DNA from: Liolophura sinensis
Lineage: Eukaryota > Mollusca > Polyplacophora > Chitonida > Chitonidae
DNA: 64,000 bases
Assembly (NCBI RefSeq): GCF_032854445.1
Contig: NC_088304.1
Span: forward strand, 31,691,732 to 31,755,731
Direction: 5' to 3'
Position 1 is the first letter of the stretch. Every line of letters begins with the position of its first letter. The notes beneath the pieces were generated by a model that saw only the letters and a program-made list of their open reading frames with translations, made no database searches and had not been told where the DNA came from. Of this stretch, positions 54,001-60,777 are shown one piece after another. Made by a program: the position numbers and the translations under genes.

Positions 54001-57000
54001 ATATATAATAGCAGAGAGATTAAGCTTTCTAACCCAGGCTATACCTGTACATGGATGCCCTGGCTGGGTGATATACAATACCAGACAGAGATTAAGCTTT
54101 CTAACCCAGGCTACACCTGTACATGGATGCACTGGCTGAGTGATATATAATAGCAGAGAGATTAAGCTTTCTAACCCAGGCTATACCTGTACATGGATGC
54201 ACTGGCTGGGTGATATATAATAGCCGACAGAGATTAAGCTTTCTAACCCAGGCTATACCTGTACATGGATGCACTGGCTGCGTGATATATAATAGCAGAC
54301 AGAGATTAAGCTTTCTAACCCAGGCTATACCTGTACATGGATGCCTTGGCTAGGTGATATATAATAGCAGAGAGAGGTTAAGCTTTCTAACCCAGGCTAT
54401 ACCTGTACACGGATGCACTGACTGCATGATATATAATAGCAGACAGAAATTAAGCTTTCTAACCCAGGCTATACCAGTACATGGATGCCCTGGCTGGGTG
54501 ATATATAATACCGCACAGAGATTAAGCTTTCTAACCCAGGCTATACCAGTACATGGACGCTCTGGCTGGGTGATATATAATAGCAGACAGAGATTAAGCT
54601 TTCTAACCCAGGCTATACCAGTACTGGGTGATATATAATAGCAGAGAGAGGTTAAGCTTTCTAACCCAGGCTATACCTGTACATGGATGCACTGGCTGGG
54701 TGATATATAATAGCCGACAGAGATTAAGCTTTCTAACCCAGGCTATACCAGTACATGGATGTCCTGGCTGGGTGATATATAATAGCAGACAGAGATTAAG
54801 CTTTCTAACCCAGGCTATACCAGTACTGGGTGATATATAATAGCAGAGAGAGGTTAAGCTTTCTAACCCAGGCTATACCTGTACATGGATGCACTGGCTG
54901 GGTGATATATAATAGCCGACAGAGATTAAGCTTTCTAACCCAGGCTATACCAGTACATGGATGTCCTGGCTGGGTGATATATAATAGCAGACAGAGATTA
55001 AGCTTTCTAACCCAGGCTATACCAGTACATGGATGCACTGGCTGCATGATATATAATAGCAGACAGAGATTAAGCTTTCTAACCCAGGCTATACCAGTAC
55101 TGGGTGATATATAATAGCAGAGAGAGGTTAAGCTTTCTAACCCAGGCTATACCGGTACATGGATGCACTGGCTGGGTGATATATAATAGCAGACAGAGAT
55201 TAAGCTTTCTAACCCAGGCTATACCTGTACATGGATGCACTGGCTTGGTGATATATAACAGCAGACAGAGATTAAGCTTTCTAACCCAGGCTATACCAGT
55301 ACTGGGTGATATATAATAGCAGAGAGAGATTAAGCTTTCTAACCCAGGCTATACCTGTACATGGATGCACTGACTGCATGATATATAATAGCAGACAGAG
55401 ATTAAGCTTTCTAACCCAGGCTATACCAGTACATGGATGCACTGGCTGAGTGATATATAATAGCAGACAGAGATTAAGCTTTCTAACCCAGGCTATACCT
55501 GTACATGGATGCACTGGCTGGGTGATATATAATAGCAGACAGAGATTAAGCTTTCTAACCCAGGCTATACCTGTACATGGATGCACTGACTGCATGATAT
55601 ATAATAGCAGAGAGAGATTAAGCTTTCTAACCCAGGCTATACCAGTACATGGATGCACTGGCTGGGTGATATATAATAGCAGACAGAGATTAAGCTTTCT
55701 AACCCAGGCTATACCTGTACATGGATGCACTGGCTGGGTGATATATAATAGCAGAGAGAGATTAAGCTTTCTAACCCAGGCTACATCTGTACATGGATGC
55801 ACTGGCTGGGTGATATATAATAGCCGACAGAGATTAAGCTTTCTAACCCAGGCTACACCTGTACATGGATGCACTGGCTGGGTGATATATAATAACAGAC
55901 AGAGATTAAGCTTTCTAACCCAGGCTACACCTTTACATGGATGCACTGGCTGGGTGATATATAATAGCAGACAGAGATTAAGCTTTCTAACCCAGGCTAT
56001 ACCTGTACATGGATGCACTGGCTTGGTGATATACAATAGCAGACAGAGATTAAGCTTTCTAACCCAGGCTATACCAGTACATGGATGCACTGGCTGCATG
56101 ATATATAATAGCAGACAGACATTAAGCTTTCTAACCCAGGCTATACCAGTACATGGATGCCCTGGCTGGGTGATATATAATAGCAGACAGAGATTAAGCT
56201 TTCTAACCCAGGCTATACCTGTACATGGATGCCCTGGCTGGGTGATATATAATAGCAGACAGAGATTAAGCTTTCTAACCCAGGCTATACCTGTACATGG
56301 ATGCACTGGTTGGGTGATATATAATAGCAGAGAGAGATTAAGCTTTCTAACCCAGGCTATACCAGTACATGGATGCCCTGGCTGGGTGATATATAATAGC
56401 AGACAGAGATTAAGCTTTCTAACCCAGGCTATACCTGTACATGGATGCCCTGGCTGGGTGATATATAATAGCGGATAGAGATTAAGCTTTCTAACCCAGG
56501 CTATACCTGTACATGGATGCACTGGCTGGGTGATATATAATAGCAGACAGAGATTAAGCTTTCTAACCCAGGCTATACCAGTACATGGATGCCCTGGCTG
56601 GGTGATATATAATAGCAGACAGAGATTAAGCTTTCTAACCCAGGCTATACCTATACATGGATGCACTGACTGGGTGATATATAATAGCAGACAGAGATTA
56701 AGCTTTCTAACCCAGGCTATACCTGTACATGGATGCACTGGCTGGGTGATATATAATAGCAGACAGAGATTAAGCTTTCTAACCCAGGCTATACCTGTAC
56801 ATGGATGCACTGACTGCATGATATATAATAGCAGAGAGAGATTAAGCTTTCTAACCCAGGCTATACCAGTACATGGATGCACTGGCTGGGTGATATATAA
56901 TAGCAGAGAGAGATTAAGCTTTCTAACCCAGGCTATACCAGTACATGGATGCCTTGGCTGGGTGATATATAATACCGCACAGAGATTAAGCTTTCTAACC

Positions 57001-60000
57001 CAGGCTATACCTGTACATGGATGCCCTGGCTGGGTGATATATAATAGCCGACAGAGGCTAAGCTTTCTAATACAGGCTATACCAGTACATGGATGCACTG
57101 ACTGCATGATATATAATAGCAGACAGAGATTAAGCTTTCTAACCCAGGCTATACCTGTACATGGATGCACTGACTGTGTGATATATAATAGCAGACAGAG
57201 ATTAATCTTTCTAACCCAGGCTACACCTGTACATGGATGCCCTGGCTGGGTGATATATAATAGCAGACAGAGATTAAGCTTTCTAACCCAGGCTACACCT
57301 GTACATGGATGCACTGGCTGAGTGATATATAATAGCAGACAGAGATTAAGCTTTCTAACCCAGGCTATACCTGTACATGGATGCACTGACTGTGTGATAT
57401 ATAATAGCAGACAGAGATTAATCTTTCTAACCCAGGCTACACCTGTACATGGATGCACTGGCTGGGTGATATATAACAGCAGACAGAGATTAAGCTTTCT
57501 AACCCAGGCTATACCTGTACATGGATGCACTGGCTGAGTGATATATAATAGCAGACAGAGATTAAGCTTTCTAACCCAGGCTACATCTGTACATGGATGC
57601 ACTGGCTGGGTGATATATAATAGCCGACAGAGATTAAGCTTTCTAACCCAGGCTACACCTGTACATGGATGCACTGGCTGGGTGATATATAATAACAGAC
57701 AGAGATTAAGCTTTCTAACCCAGGCTACACCTGTACATGGATGCACTGGCTGCATGATATATAATAGCAGACAGACATTAAGCTTTCTAACCCAGGCTAT
57801 ACCAGTACATGGATGCCCTGGCTGGGTGATATATAATAGCAGACAGAGATTAAGCTTTCTAACCCAGGCTATACCTGTACATGGATGCCCTGGCTGGGTG
57901 ATATATAATAGCAGACAGAGATTAAGCTTTCTAACCCAGGCTATACCTGTACATGGATGCACTGGCTGGGTGATATATAATAGCAGAGAGAGATTAAGCT
58001 TTCTAACCCAGGCTATACCTGTACATGGATGCCCTGGCTGGGTGATATATAATAGCAGACAGAGATTAAGCTTTCTAACCCAGGCTATACCTGTACTTGG
58101 AAGCCCTGGCTGGGTGATATGTAATAGCAGACAGAGATTAAGCTTTCTAACCCAGGCTATACCTGTACATGGATGCACTGGCTGAATGATATATAATAGC
58201 AGATAGAGATTAAGCTTTCTAACCCAGGCTATACCAGTACATGGATGCCCTGGCTGGGTGATATATAATAGCAGACAGAGATTAAGCTTTCTAACCCAGG
58301 CTACACCTGTACATGGATGCACTGGCTGAGTGATATATAATAGCAGACAGAGATTAAGCTTTCTAACCCAGGCTATACCAGTACATGGATGCCTTGGCTG
58401 GGTGATATATAATAGCAGACAGAGATTAAGCTTTCTAACCCAGGCTATACCTGCACATGGATGCACTGACTGCATGATATATAATAGCAGACAGAGATTA
58501 AGCTTTCTAACCCAGGCTATACCTGTACATGGATGCACTGACTGCATGATATATAATAACAGACAGAGATTAAGCTTTCTAACCCAGGCTATGGATGCAC
58601 TGGCTGCGTGATATATAATAGCAGAGAGAGATTAAGCTTTCTAACCCAGGCTATACCTGTACATGGATGCACTGACTGCATGATATATAATAGCAGAGAG
58701 AGGTTAAGCTTTCTAACCCAGGCTATACCAGTACATGGATGCACTGACTGTGTGATATATAATAGCAGACAGAGATTAAGCTTTCTAACCCAGGCTACAC
58801 CTGTACATGGATGCACTGACTGTGTGATATATAATAGCAGACAGAGATTAAGCTTTCTAACCCAGGCTATACCTGTAAATGGATGCACTGACTGTGTGAT
58901 ATATAATAGCAGACAGAGATTAAGCTTTCTAACCCAGGCTATACCTGTACATGGATGCACTGGCTGGGTGATATATAATAGCAGACAGAGATTAAGCTCT
59001 CTAACCCAGGCTATACCTGTAAATGGATGCACTGGTGATATATAATCACTATTAACCAGGTAATTTTTCTTTCTCCTTTATTTTGTTAAGGCTTTGGGAA
59101 CCCTGTAGACAAATGTCATTATTCCTCTTATCAGGCTTATCAGTGCTAAGAAAGTAGGTCTATTGTCTTTACACAGCTGGAGGGCATTTCAATTCAACCT
59201 ATTTTTAACCATCAAAACAAGTCTGCACTACAAGGGCAGTAATTCTAATGTGTTATTAGGCCTGGGTGATTATTCTCTTTTTTATCCCTGGATTGGTTCT
59301 AGCTAGTATATGAGTGACAATCCAAACATAAGAATAGTTCAATAATCGACCAAAACTAATGTGCTATATACATATACCTATACAATACTGTATATATAGC
59401 ATACCAGTATTTGACACGTTAGAATCAAGGCCCTCGTAGCTCAGACATTGTGAATGTCCTACATGTACATGTATATTGGGCCTTCAGTTAACTTTAAATT
59501 TTAACTTTCATTTAATTTTCGTTTACCAGTGTTTAACTGCAATTATAATATTAGTGTTATTTATTTATTTATTTGATTGGTGTTTTACGCCGTACTCAAA
59601 AATATTTCACTTATATAATATTACAGTGAGTGATATACAGAGCTAATTTGGCAATGAAACATGAACATGAAAATCAGCTACATGCACAAGTGCAAGCTTG
59701 AATGAAAAAGTCCCCACAATAAGTAGCTCTGACGTGCCGTCTCTTCATCCTGAAGGATAACAGCTCTGTCAACAATGCTACATGTATACCTGTCATATAA
59801 CCGTACCTGCTTTATGTGTTGTCCGTCACACATCGATGTTGGGGCGGATAAAAAGTGTCTGTCCGTGCTAGTTGACTGAAATGCTTATCTCGGCCAGATG
59901 TCCCCTGGGAAGCCAGCATGAGCTGGAGAGGAAGCCAGCATGAGCTGGATTTGAACGATGTGTGATTGACAGCCTGTAAAGCAGGTACGGTTATATGCCA

Positions 60001-60359
60001 TGTAGCATTGTTGGCATCAGGGCCGTTATCCTTTAGGAGGAAGAGACGGTCCGTCAGAGCTACACAACAGGCCTGATGTACCTCAAACATGCTGAAATAC
60101 GGACAAATCTTTCCTAGCTTAACGTATTCACAGCGTATCAAAAACGCATCCACATAAAACTAACACTGTCAGCAACACCAAAATGCGTAACAGTGCATAA
60201 TCTGACATTGACAATCACAGATATAAAAAACGAAAAAAACTTACAAAGTTCAAGGCCGTATTTCTGGTTAATCCTTTCCCTCAGCTCGTCGAGTTGTGTG
60301 GGTTTACTTCTGTCAGGTTTCCACATTATCTGTGGTGAAATGTCGCCAGCCCCATCCAT
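20919..60359 (-). CDS. AACS: Acetoacetyl-CoA synthetase gene, 18 coding exons
   Basis: Cytosolic ANL-superfamily enzyme: acetoacetate + ATP + CoA gives acetoacetyl-CoA + AMP + PPi, feeding ketone-body carbon into sterol and fatty-acid synthesis. Eighteen exons with consensus splice sites and compatible phases give 666 residues; vertebrate AACS is about 672. Visible motifs: N-terminal ACAS_N-like region (about 1-75), adenylate P-loop [10 protein letters not shown] (282-291), GWMMWNW in exon 10, AHGD in exon 15, [16 protein letters not shown] across exons 15-16, and the C-terminal GKKVEVAVR that carries the adenylation lysine. The ATG at 60359 has A at -3 and G at +4, aligns with the family's N-terminus, and follows an in-frame TAG at 60501-60503. 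Exons 12, 13 and 14 each lack one base, so the frame breaks as written. Elsewhere the code is intact, so assembly indels are as likely as pseudogenisation. About 20 kb of intron is tandem array. Confidence 0.93.
21182..21290 (-). mobile_element. Possible old SINE family A fragment
   Basis: TTATTTATTCAATTGGTTTT, ACAGCGGCCAAGTTTATGAG and GGAGGAAACTG resemble the family with many changes. In AACS intron 17, near exon 18. Confidence 0.35.
22287..22492 (-). CDS. AACS: AACS exon 17
   Basis: Residues 553-621: [40 protein letters not shown], and [16 protein letters not shown], matching the C-terminal subdomain. Acceptor TTGTAG, donor GTGAGT. Ends in phase 0. Confidence 0.94.
22615..22765 (+). repeat. 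Dispersed repeat C, copy 2
   Basis: GTGCATTTTTAGGG, TTTGGTGCTGACATTTCCCA, GTAGGATATCATCCTACC, CAAACCTCAAATTACAT, AAAATCAACAGAACTCACAG. Confidence 0.6.
23154..23385 (-). mobile_element. SINE family A, diverged
   Basis: TTTATTTATTTGATTGGAGT, CTTACTCAAGAATAGTTCAC, ACGACGACAGCCAGCATTAT, and GAGAGCCTCCTGGATCATTG. In AACS intron 16, 200 bp from the end of the 97-bp array. Confidence 0.85.
23497..23575 (+). repeat. Dispersed repeat C, partial copy
   Basis: CCTTTCCAGTAGGATAA, CTCAAAACACTTTTCTAAG and CTCTTAGAATCAGACC match the 3' half of the family. Confidence 0.45.
23590..26720 (-). repeat. 97-bp array seeded by the exon 16 splice donor, about 32 copies
   Basis: On the minus strand each unit has about 49 bases of the exon 16 3' end (CTGAACCGTAATGGTGTGAG then ATTTGGTAGTGCAGAG) followed by the same donor GTGAGTAACAC, then about 48 bases of intron-type sequence with CCCAGTTACCTCAGTGC. 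Starts at 23608, 23704 and 23801 give periods of 96-97. The array lies in intron 16, immediately downstream of exon 16. Confidence 0.96.
26721..26779 (-). CDS. AACS: AACS exon 16
   Basis: Residues 533-552: [20 protein letters not shown], the hinge/A8 motif. Only 59 bases long. Acceptor TTGACAG, donor GTGAGT. The last 49 bases plus donor are repeated about 32 more times in the array 23590-26720. I take this copy as the real exon because it alone keeps the first ten bases and a proper upstream acceptor, and it encodes the conserved Tyr where most array copies encode Ser or Cys. Confidence 0.94.
26977..27005. repeat. G-rich run in intron 15
   Basis: On + a 29-base tract of G runs separated by single A or T, able in principle to form a G-quadruplex. 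On the transcript it is a pyrimidine tract about 200 bases upstream of the exon 16 acceptor. Confidence 0.8.
27139..27325 (-). mobile_element. SINE family B-related fragment
   Basis: CCCACCCAGTCACATTA, CAACCAGTCCTG, CTTCTCACTGATGAGT, TTTTTAAAGTTTTTGG and GAGTTTGATCCC match the 63.2-kb copy. Lies in AACS intron 15. Confidence 0.7.
27377..27446 (-). CDS. AACS: AACS exon 15
   Basis: Residues 510-532: [20 protein letters not shown] then GR. The HGD motif belongs to the nucleotide-binding core. Acceptor CCCCAG, donor GTGAGT. Ends in phase 2. Confidence 0.94.
27786..27910 (-). CDS. AACS: AACS exon 14, with one-base deletion
   Basis: [20 protein letters not shown] then [18 protein letters not shown], matching the family. 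The last codons need one extra base (near 27794) to give the expected YPG and to enter exon 15 in phase 1. Length is 125 where 126 is expected. Acceptor CACTTAG, donor GTACGG. Confidence 0.88.
27962..29112. repeat. 117-bp tandem array, about 10 copies, in AACS intron 13
   Basis: Unit on +: TTACTTCAGTCATAATACCA, then CCAAGTTTCTCCTTTTACAG, then CAGGCTGATCCTAATGCTGA, then TATATTTAGTGTTGCCTCAC and an end rich in CCTCACTG and AATATCA. 117 is divisible by 3, which explains the open frames of 142 and 166 codons. No exon sequence seen in the unit. Confidence 0.95.
29329..29441 (-). CDS. AACS: AACS exon 13, with one-base deletion
   Basis: [18 protein letters not shown] is in one frame and [19 protein letters not shown] in the next; the human counterpart reads through PVYKGEIQARNLGM. 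One base is missing near 29382-29385. Length is 113 where 114 is needed. Acceptor CATCAG, donor GTAAGG. Confidence 0.87.
29595..29745. repeat. Degenerate repeat of about 20-22 bp in intron 12
   Basis: Five to six variants of TTATTTACCTAATTTCTGTG in tandem, related to the repeat at the exon 12 donor 1.4 kb away. Confidence 0.65.
31150..31213 (-). repeat. Short repeat containing the exon 12 donor
   Basis: On the minus strand CAGGTAAAT occurs at the exon 12 donor, again about 22 bases later, and as CAGGTGAAT a third time about 22 bases on. The same motif type (TTATTTACCTAATTTCTGTG on +) is repeated at 29595-29745 in the same intron. Confidence 0.7.
31207..31328 (-). CDS. AACS: AACS exon 12, with one-base deletion
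   Basis: [20 protein letters not shown] then QSYD, after which an in-frame TAG appears. Restoring one base near 31252-31254 brings back the family sequence [15 protein letters not shown] up to the donor GTAAAT. Length is 122 where the phases of exons 11 and 13 require 123. The donor also lies in a short repeat (31150-31213). Confidence 0.88.
31657..31721 (-). CDS. AACS: AACS exon 11
   Basis: Residues 367-388 plus one base: [20 protein letters not shown] then KP. Matches human [22 protein letters not shown]. Acceptor TTTCAG, donor GTAAAA. Ends in phase 1. Confidence 0.93.
31751..32112 (-). mobile_element. tRNA-derived SINE, family B, full length
   Basis: Minus-strand head GCCCCGATGGCTGAGTTAGT then AGAGCATCTGCTTTGGAGAC resembles a tRNA with A-box TGGCTGAGTTAG. 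The 3' end has TCGTCGTCATATGACTGAAA and a CACTCACTCACT tail. Inserted next to AACS exon 11. Confidence 0.9.
32412..32597 (-). mobile_element. SINE family A, internally deleted
   Basis: Tail TTTATTTATTTATTTGATTG, then GCCGAGTACAGAACCCGG where the TATTTCACTTATACGACG block is lost, then the normal head side ending AAAGGCCCCC. Confidence 0.85.
32977..33101 (-). CDS. AACS: AACS exon 10
   Basis: Residues 326-366 plus two bases: [20 protein letters not shown] then [20 protein letters not shown], a diagnostic AACS block. Acceptor AATTTCAG, donor GTACGT. A long decayed copy and three shorter acceptor copies lie just upstream in intron 9. Ends in phase 2. Confidence 0.94.
33139..33600 (-). repeat. Duplicated exon 10: one long decayed copy and acceptor-side partial copies
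   Basis: 33272-33386 repeats most of exon 10 with a one-base deletion (CTCGAC for CTCCGAC on +) and substitutions, so it cannot replace the real exon. Three shorter copies of the acceptor plus about 50 exon bases begin at about 33199, 33483 and 33588, reading downward. Spacing is near 98 bp where adjacent. All lie in intron 9 between the real exon 10 and the 62-bp array. Confidence 0.9.
33640..36668 (-). repeat. 62-bp array abutting the exon 9 splice donor, about 48 copies
   Basis: Unit on +: CTGTTAACACTATAGTAATG, then AGAGGACGGCAGGTGTGTTA, then CCAAATGCTGGTTCACTACTCC. On the transcript strand the last copy starts about four bases into intron 9 (GTAAGTAACACACC), so array and donor overlap. 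Copy number is estimated from length over period. Confidence 0.94.
36672..36752 (-). CDS. AACS: AACS exon 9
   Basis: Residues 299-325: [20 protein letters not shown] then VIFYYTT (human GTLIQHLKEHLLHGNM...). Acceptor TTAATCAG, donor GTAAGT. The 62-bp array begins about four bases inside the following intron, so the donor itself borders the array. Confidence 0.93.
37465..37615 (-). CDS. AACS: AACS exon 8 (P-loop)
   Basis: Residues 248-298. Carries [19 protein letters not shown] and the ATP-phosphate loop [11 protein letters not shown]. Acceptor GTGACAG, donor GTGAGT. Ends in phase 0. Confidence 0.95.
38105..38265 (-). repeat. Dispersed repeat C, copy 3
   Basis: CTGATTCTGAGAGTCCATTG, GGATGATATTCTACTGAAAA, GTCAGCTCCAAAAATAAAA, AAAATGCACTATTGTGGACG and ACATTTTAGGTCATTTAGGG. 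In AACS intron 7. Confidence 0.65.
38388..38515 (-). mobile_element. SINE family A fragment, degenerate
   Basis: GGCTGCCAGCATTGTAGTGG, CACCATCTGCAGGTTGCTG and ACCTTTTCACTTACAACAG resemble the body; both ends are lost. Next to AACS exon 7. Confidence 0.55.
38547..38625 (-). CDS. AACS: AACS exon 7
   Basis: Residues 222-247 plus two bases: [20 protein letters not shown] then LDEIKN. Acceptor CCTTTTCAG, donor GTAAGG. Ends in phase 2. Confidence 0.93.
38904..39018 (-). CDS. AACS: AACS exon 6
   Basis: Residues 184-221 plus one base: [20 protein letters not shown] then [18 protein letters not shown], matching the family. Acceptor TTTACAG, donor GTGAGC. Ends in phase 1. Confidence 0.94.
39656..39753 (-). 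CDS. AACS: AACS exon 5
   Basis: Residues 151-183: [20 protein letters not shown] then [13 protein letters not shown], a strongly conserved AACS block. The first 30 bases and the acceptor TTTTTCCAG are the template of the 85-bp array just upstream in the transcript (to 41.68 kb). Donor GTAAAC. Ends in phase 0. Confidence 0.94.
39727..41682 (-). repeat. 85-bp array seeded by the exon 5 splice acceptor, about 23 copies
   Basis: Read on the minus strand, each unit contains TTTTTCCAG followed by GCTACATCCCTAACATCTGT and GAGACTGTAT, which are the acceptor and first 30 bases of AACS exon 5, then about 45 bases of intron-type sequence. Successive copies start at 39727, 39812 and 39897, giving the 85-bp period. 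It lies in intron 4 directly upstream of exon 5. Confidence 0.95.
41974..42095 (-). mobile_element. SINE family A, head-truncated
   Basis: CCATACTCAAGAATGTTTCA, TATGACGACAGCCAGCATTA, with a doubled GGCAGGAGGAAACAG. Confidence 0.8.
42918..43031 (-). CDS. AACS: AACS exon 4
   Basis: Residues 113-150: [20 protein letters not shown] then GVRRGDRVV, the start of the large adenylating domain. Acceptor TTTTCCAG, donor GTGAGT. Enters and ends in phase 1. Confidence 0.93.
43575..43692 (-). CDS. AACS: AACS exon 3
   Basis: Encodes residues 74-112 plus one base, including [20 protein letters not shown], nearly identical to the family block DVPEWFKGSRLNYAENLL. Acceptor AAAG, donor GTAATA. Ends in phase 1. 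Confidence 0.93.
43966..45422. repeat. 60-bp tandem array, about 24 copies, in AACS intron 2
   Basis: Unit: GATGTATGTGTAAAATGGAA, then AGTTCCTTCCATACTACTAC, then GAACACTATACAGTATA with small variants. Length over period gives about 24 copies. Unit length divisible by 3 leaves both strands open; no codon bias or family similarity. Confidence 0.95.
45527..45780 (-). mobile_element. SINE family A, near full length
   Basis: TATTTATTTCATTGGTGTTT tail through ACGGCGACCAGCATTATGG to head GGCCACTGAGGCCCCC. It sits about 100 bp from the end of the 60-bp array. Confidence 0.88.
46015..46530. repeat. Degenerate tandem repeat of about 145-170 bp
   Basis: TGGTTACCA at 46028, 46171 and 46340 starts similar blocks with CCACCCAAAATTA, CTCTGTGTGGA and GTTGTAACC. 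Lies in AACS intron 2. Confidence 0.7.
46880..46983 (-). CDS. AACS: AACS exon 2
   Basis: Completes Tyr39 and encodes [20 protein letters not shown] and following residues to 73, the tryptophan-rich ACAS_N region (human YHWSVESYSDFWAEFW). Acceptor TAG, donor GTAACA. Ends in phase 0. Intron 1 upstream is 13.3 kb and holds the 72-bp array. Confidence 0.92.
47052..47225 (+). repeat. Dispersed repeat C, copy 4
   Basis: AATGACCTAAAATGTCGTCC, ACAAAAGTGTATTTTTGGAG, TTTCCAGTAGAATATCACCC, AAGCAAACCTCAAAACACC and GAATTCTCAGAATCAGG. In AACS intron 1, 70 bp upstream of exon 2. Confidence 0.65.
48121..48620. repeat. Two-copy tandem duplication (about 165 bp) interrupted by a SINE
   Basis: Copy 1 spans about 48121-48286 (AATTTTATAATTTATGGTAA, AACATCCCCCATGGG, GATACCACTCCTAACAT). 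Copy 2 starts at about 48289, is split by the SINE at 48411-48575, and resumes at GATACCACCCCTAGCAT (48586). Confidence 0.8.
48411..48575 (+). mobile_element. SINE family A, plus orientation, 5'-truncated
   Basis: GGTCTGTCAGCAACCTGCGG, GACGTCGTATAAATGAAATA, TTCTTGAGTACGGCGTAAAA, CAAATAAATAAATA. The only copy within either gene that lies antisense to transcription. Confidence 0.88.
49588..59047. repeat. 72-bp tandem array, about 130 copies, in AACS intron 1
   Basis: Unit reads GATATATAATAGCAGACAGA, then GATTAAGCTTTCTAACCCAG, then GCTATACCTGTACATGGATG, then CACTGGCTGGGT. Array length divided by 72 gives about 131. Most units keep AAGCTT, a HindIII site. Deleted units (about 70 bp, and about 50 bp lacking the CATGGATGCACTGGCTG part) recur. 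Higher-order copies are present: markers at 51481 and 52471 recur exactly 2038 bp later, and markers at 55781 and 55821 recur 1800 bp later. Since 72 is divisible by 3, both strands stay open for hundreds of codons; this is not coding. Confidence 0.97.
59558..59617 (-). mobile_element. SINE family A tail fragment
   Basis: Only the last 60 bases of the SINE are present: TTTATTTATTTATTTGATTG then ACGCCGTACTCAAAAATATT. Confidence 0.8.
59723..60064. repeat. Inverted repeat, arms about 110 bp, in AACS intron 1
   Basis: 59723-59836 (GTAGCTCTGACGTGCCGTCTC, AAGGATAAC, CAACAATGCTACATG, ATAACCGTACCTGCTTTA) pairs with 59951-60064 (TAAAGCAGGTACGGTTATAT, CATGTAGCATTGTTG, GTTATCCTT, GAGACGGTCCGTCAGAGC). 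Spacer about 115 bp. The right arm ends about 180 bp from exon 1. Confidence 0.88.
60245..60359 (-). CDS. AACS: AACS exon 1 (coding part)
   Basis: Encodes residues 1-38 plus one base of codon 39. It contains [20 protein letters not shown], which matches the AACS N-terminus (MWEPDSKK in human). Donor GTAAGTTT follows at 60244. Ends in phase 1. Confidence 0.9.
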
Positions 60360-60777
60360 CGTGTTTGCAAGGAAATCAGCAGAAATTTTGGGAGTCAAAT
60401 ACAACTGTCCATGCCACCTCGCGACAACCCCAACGTATTGTAAACCTGAACCGCACAACTCAACAACGTGGGAGGAAATCTCCGCGTCAGAAAACAAATA
60501 CTAACAATTTTTGTAACAGGTTGCTTTCGCTGATGATAAATTCTGCACACGATTGCTTCATATATAAACAGTAAGGGCTGTCGACTCTAAATAAACACGT
60601 TTCGTGAGACTTTCGTGGTTGGGTATGCATTCCCTCCGCTGGGTGAGGCGGTCGATCTATATTTAGCTCAGAACACGCCACACGTGTGTCGGGGATCACC
60701 CCACTTTGAAAAGCGCGCGGCGGCCTGTCATTCAGCTAGCATATTGTTCATGGTGGTTTATTAGTATTTCGACATTT
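60360..60777 (-). promoter_or_regulatory. AACS: AACS 5' UTR and probable proximal promoter
   Basis: No coding signal upstream of the ATG; an in-frame TAG lies at 60501-60503. The region 60600-60730 is richer in CpG than its surroundings (for example GAAAAGCGCGCGGCGG at 60708-60723). No TATA box or transcription start can be fixed by eye. The region ends at the large palindrome beginning at 60778. Confidence 0.4.

Noticed and set aside
55281-58547. 1088-codon open frame on the minus strand
   Set aside because: It lies wholly in the 72-bp array, repeats one 24-residue unit, and has overlapping open frames on the other strand. It is a product of unit length divisible by 3.
60245-60497. AACS start at the upstream TTG (60497)
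   Set aside because: TTG is not a usual animal start. The ATG at 60359 has good context and matches the family N-terminus.
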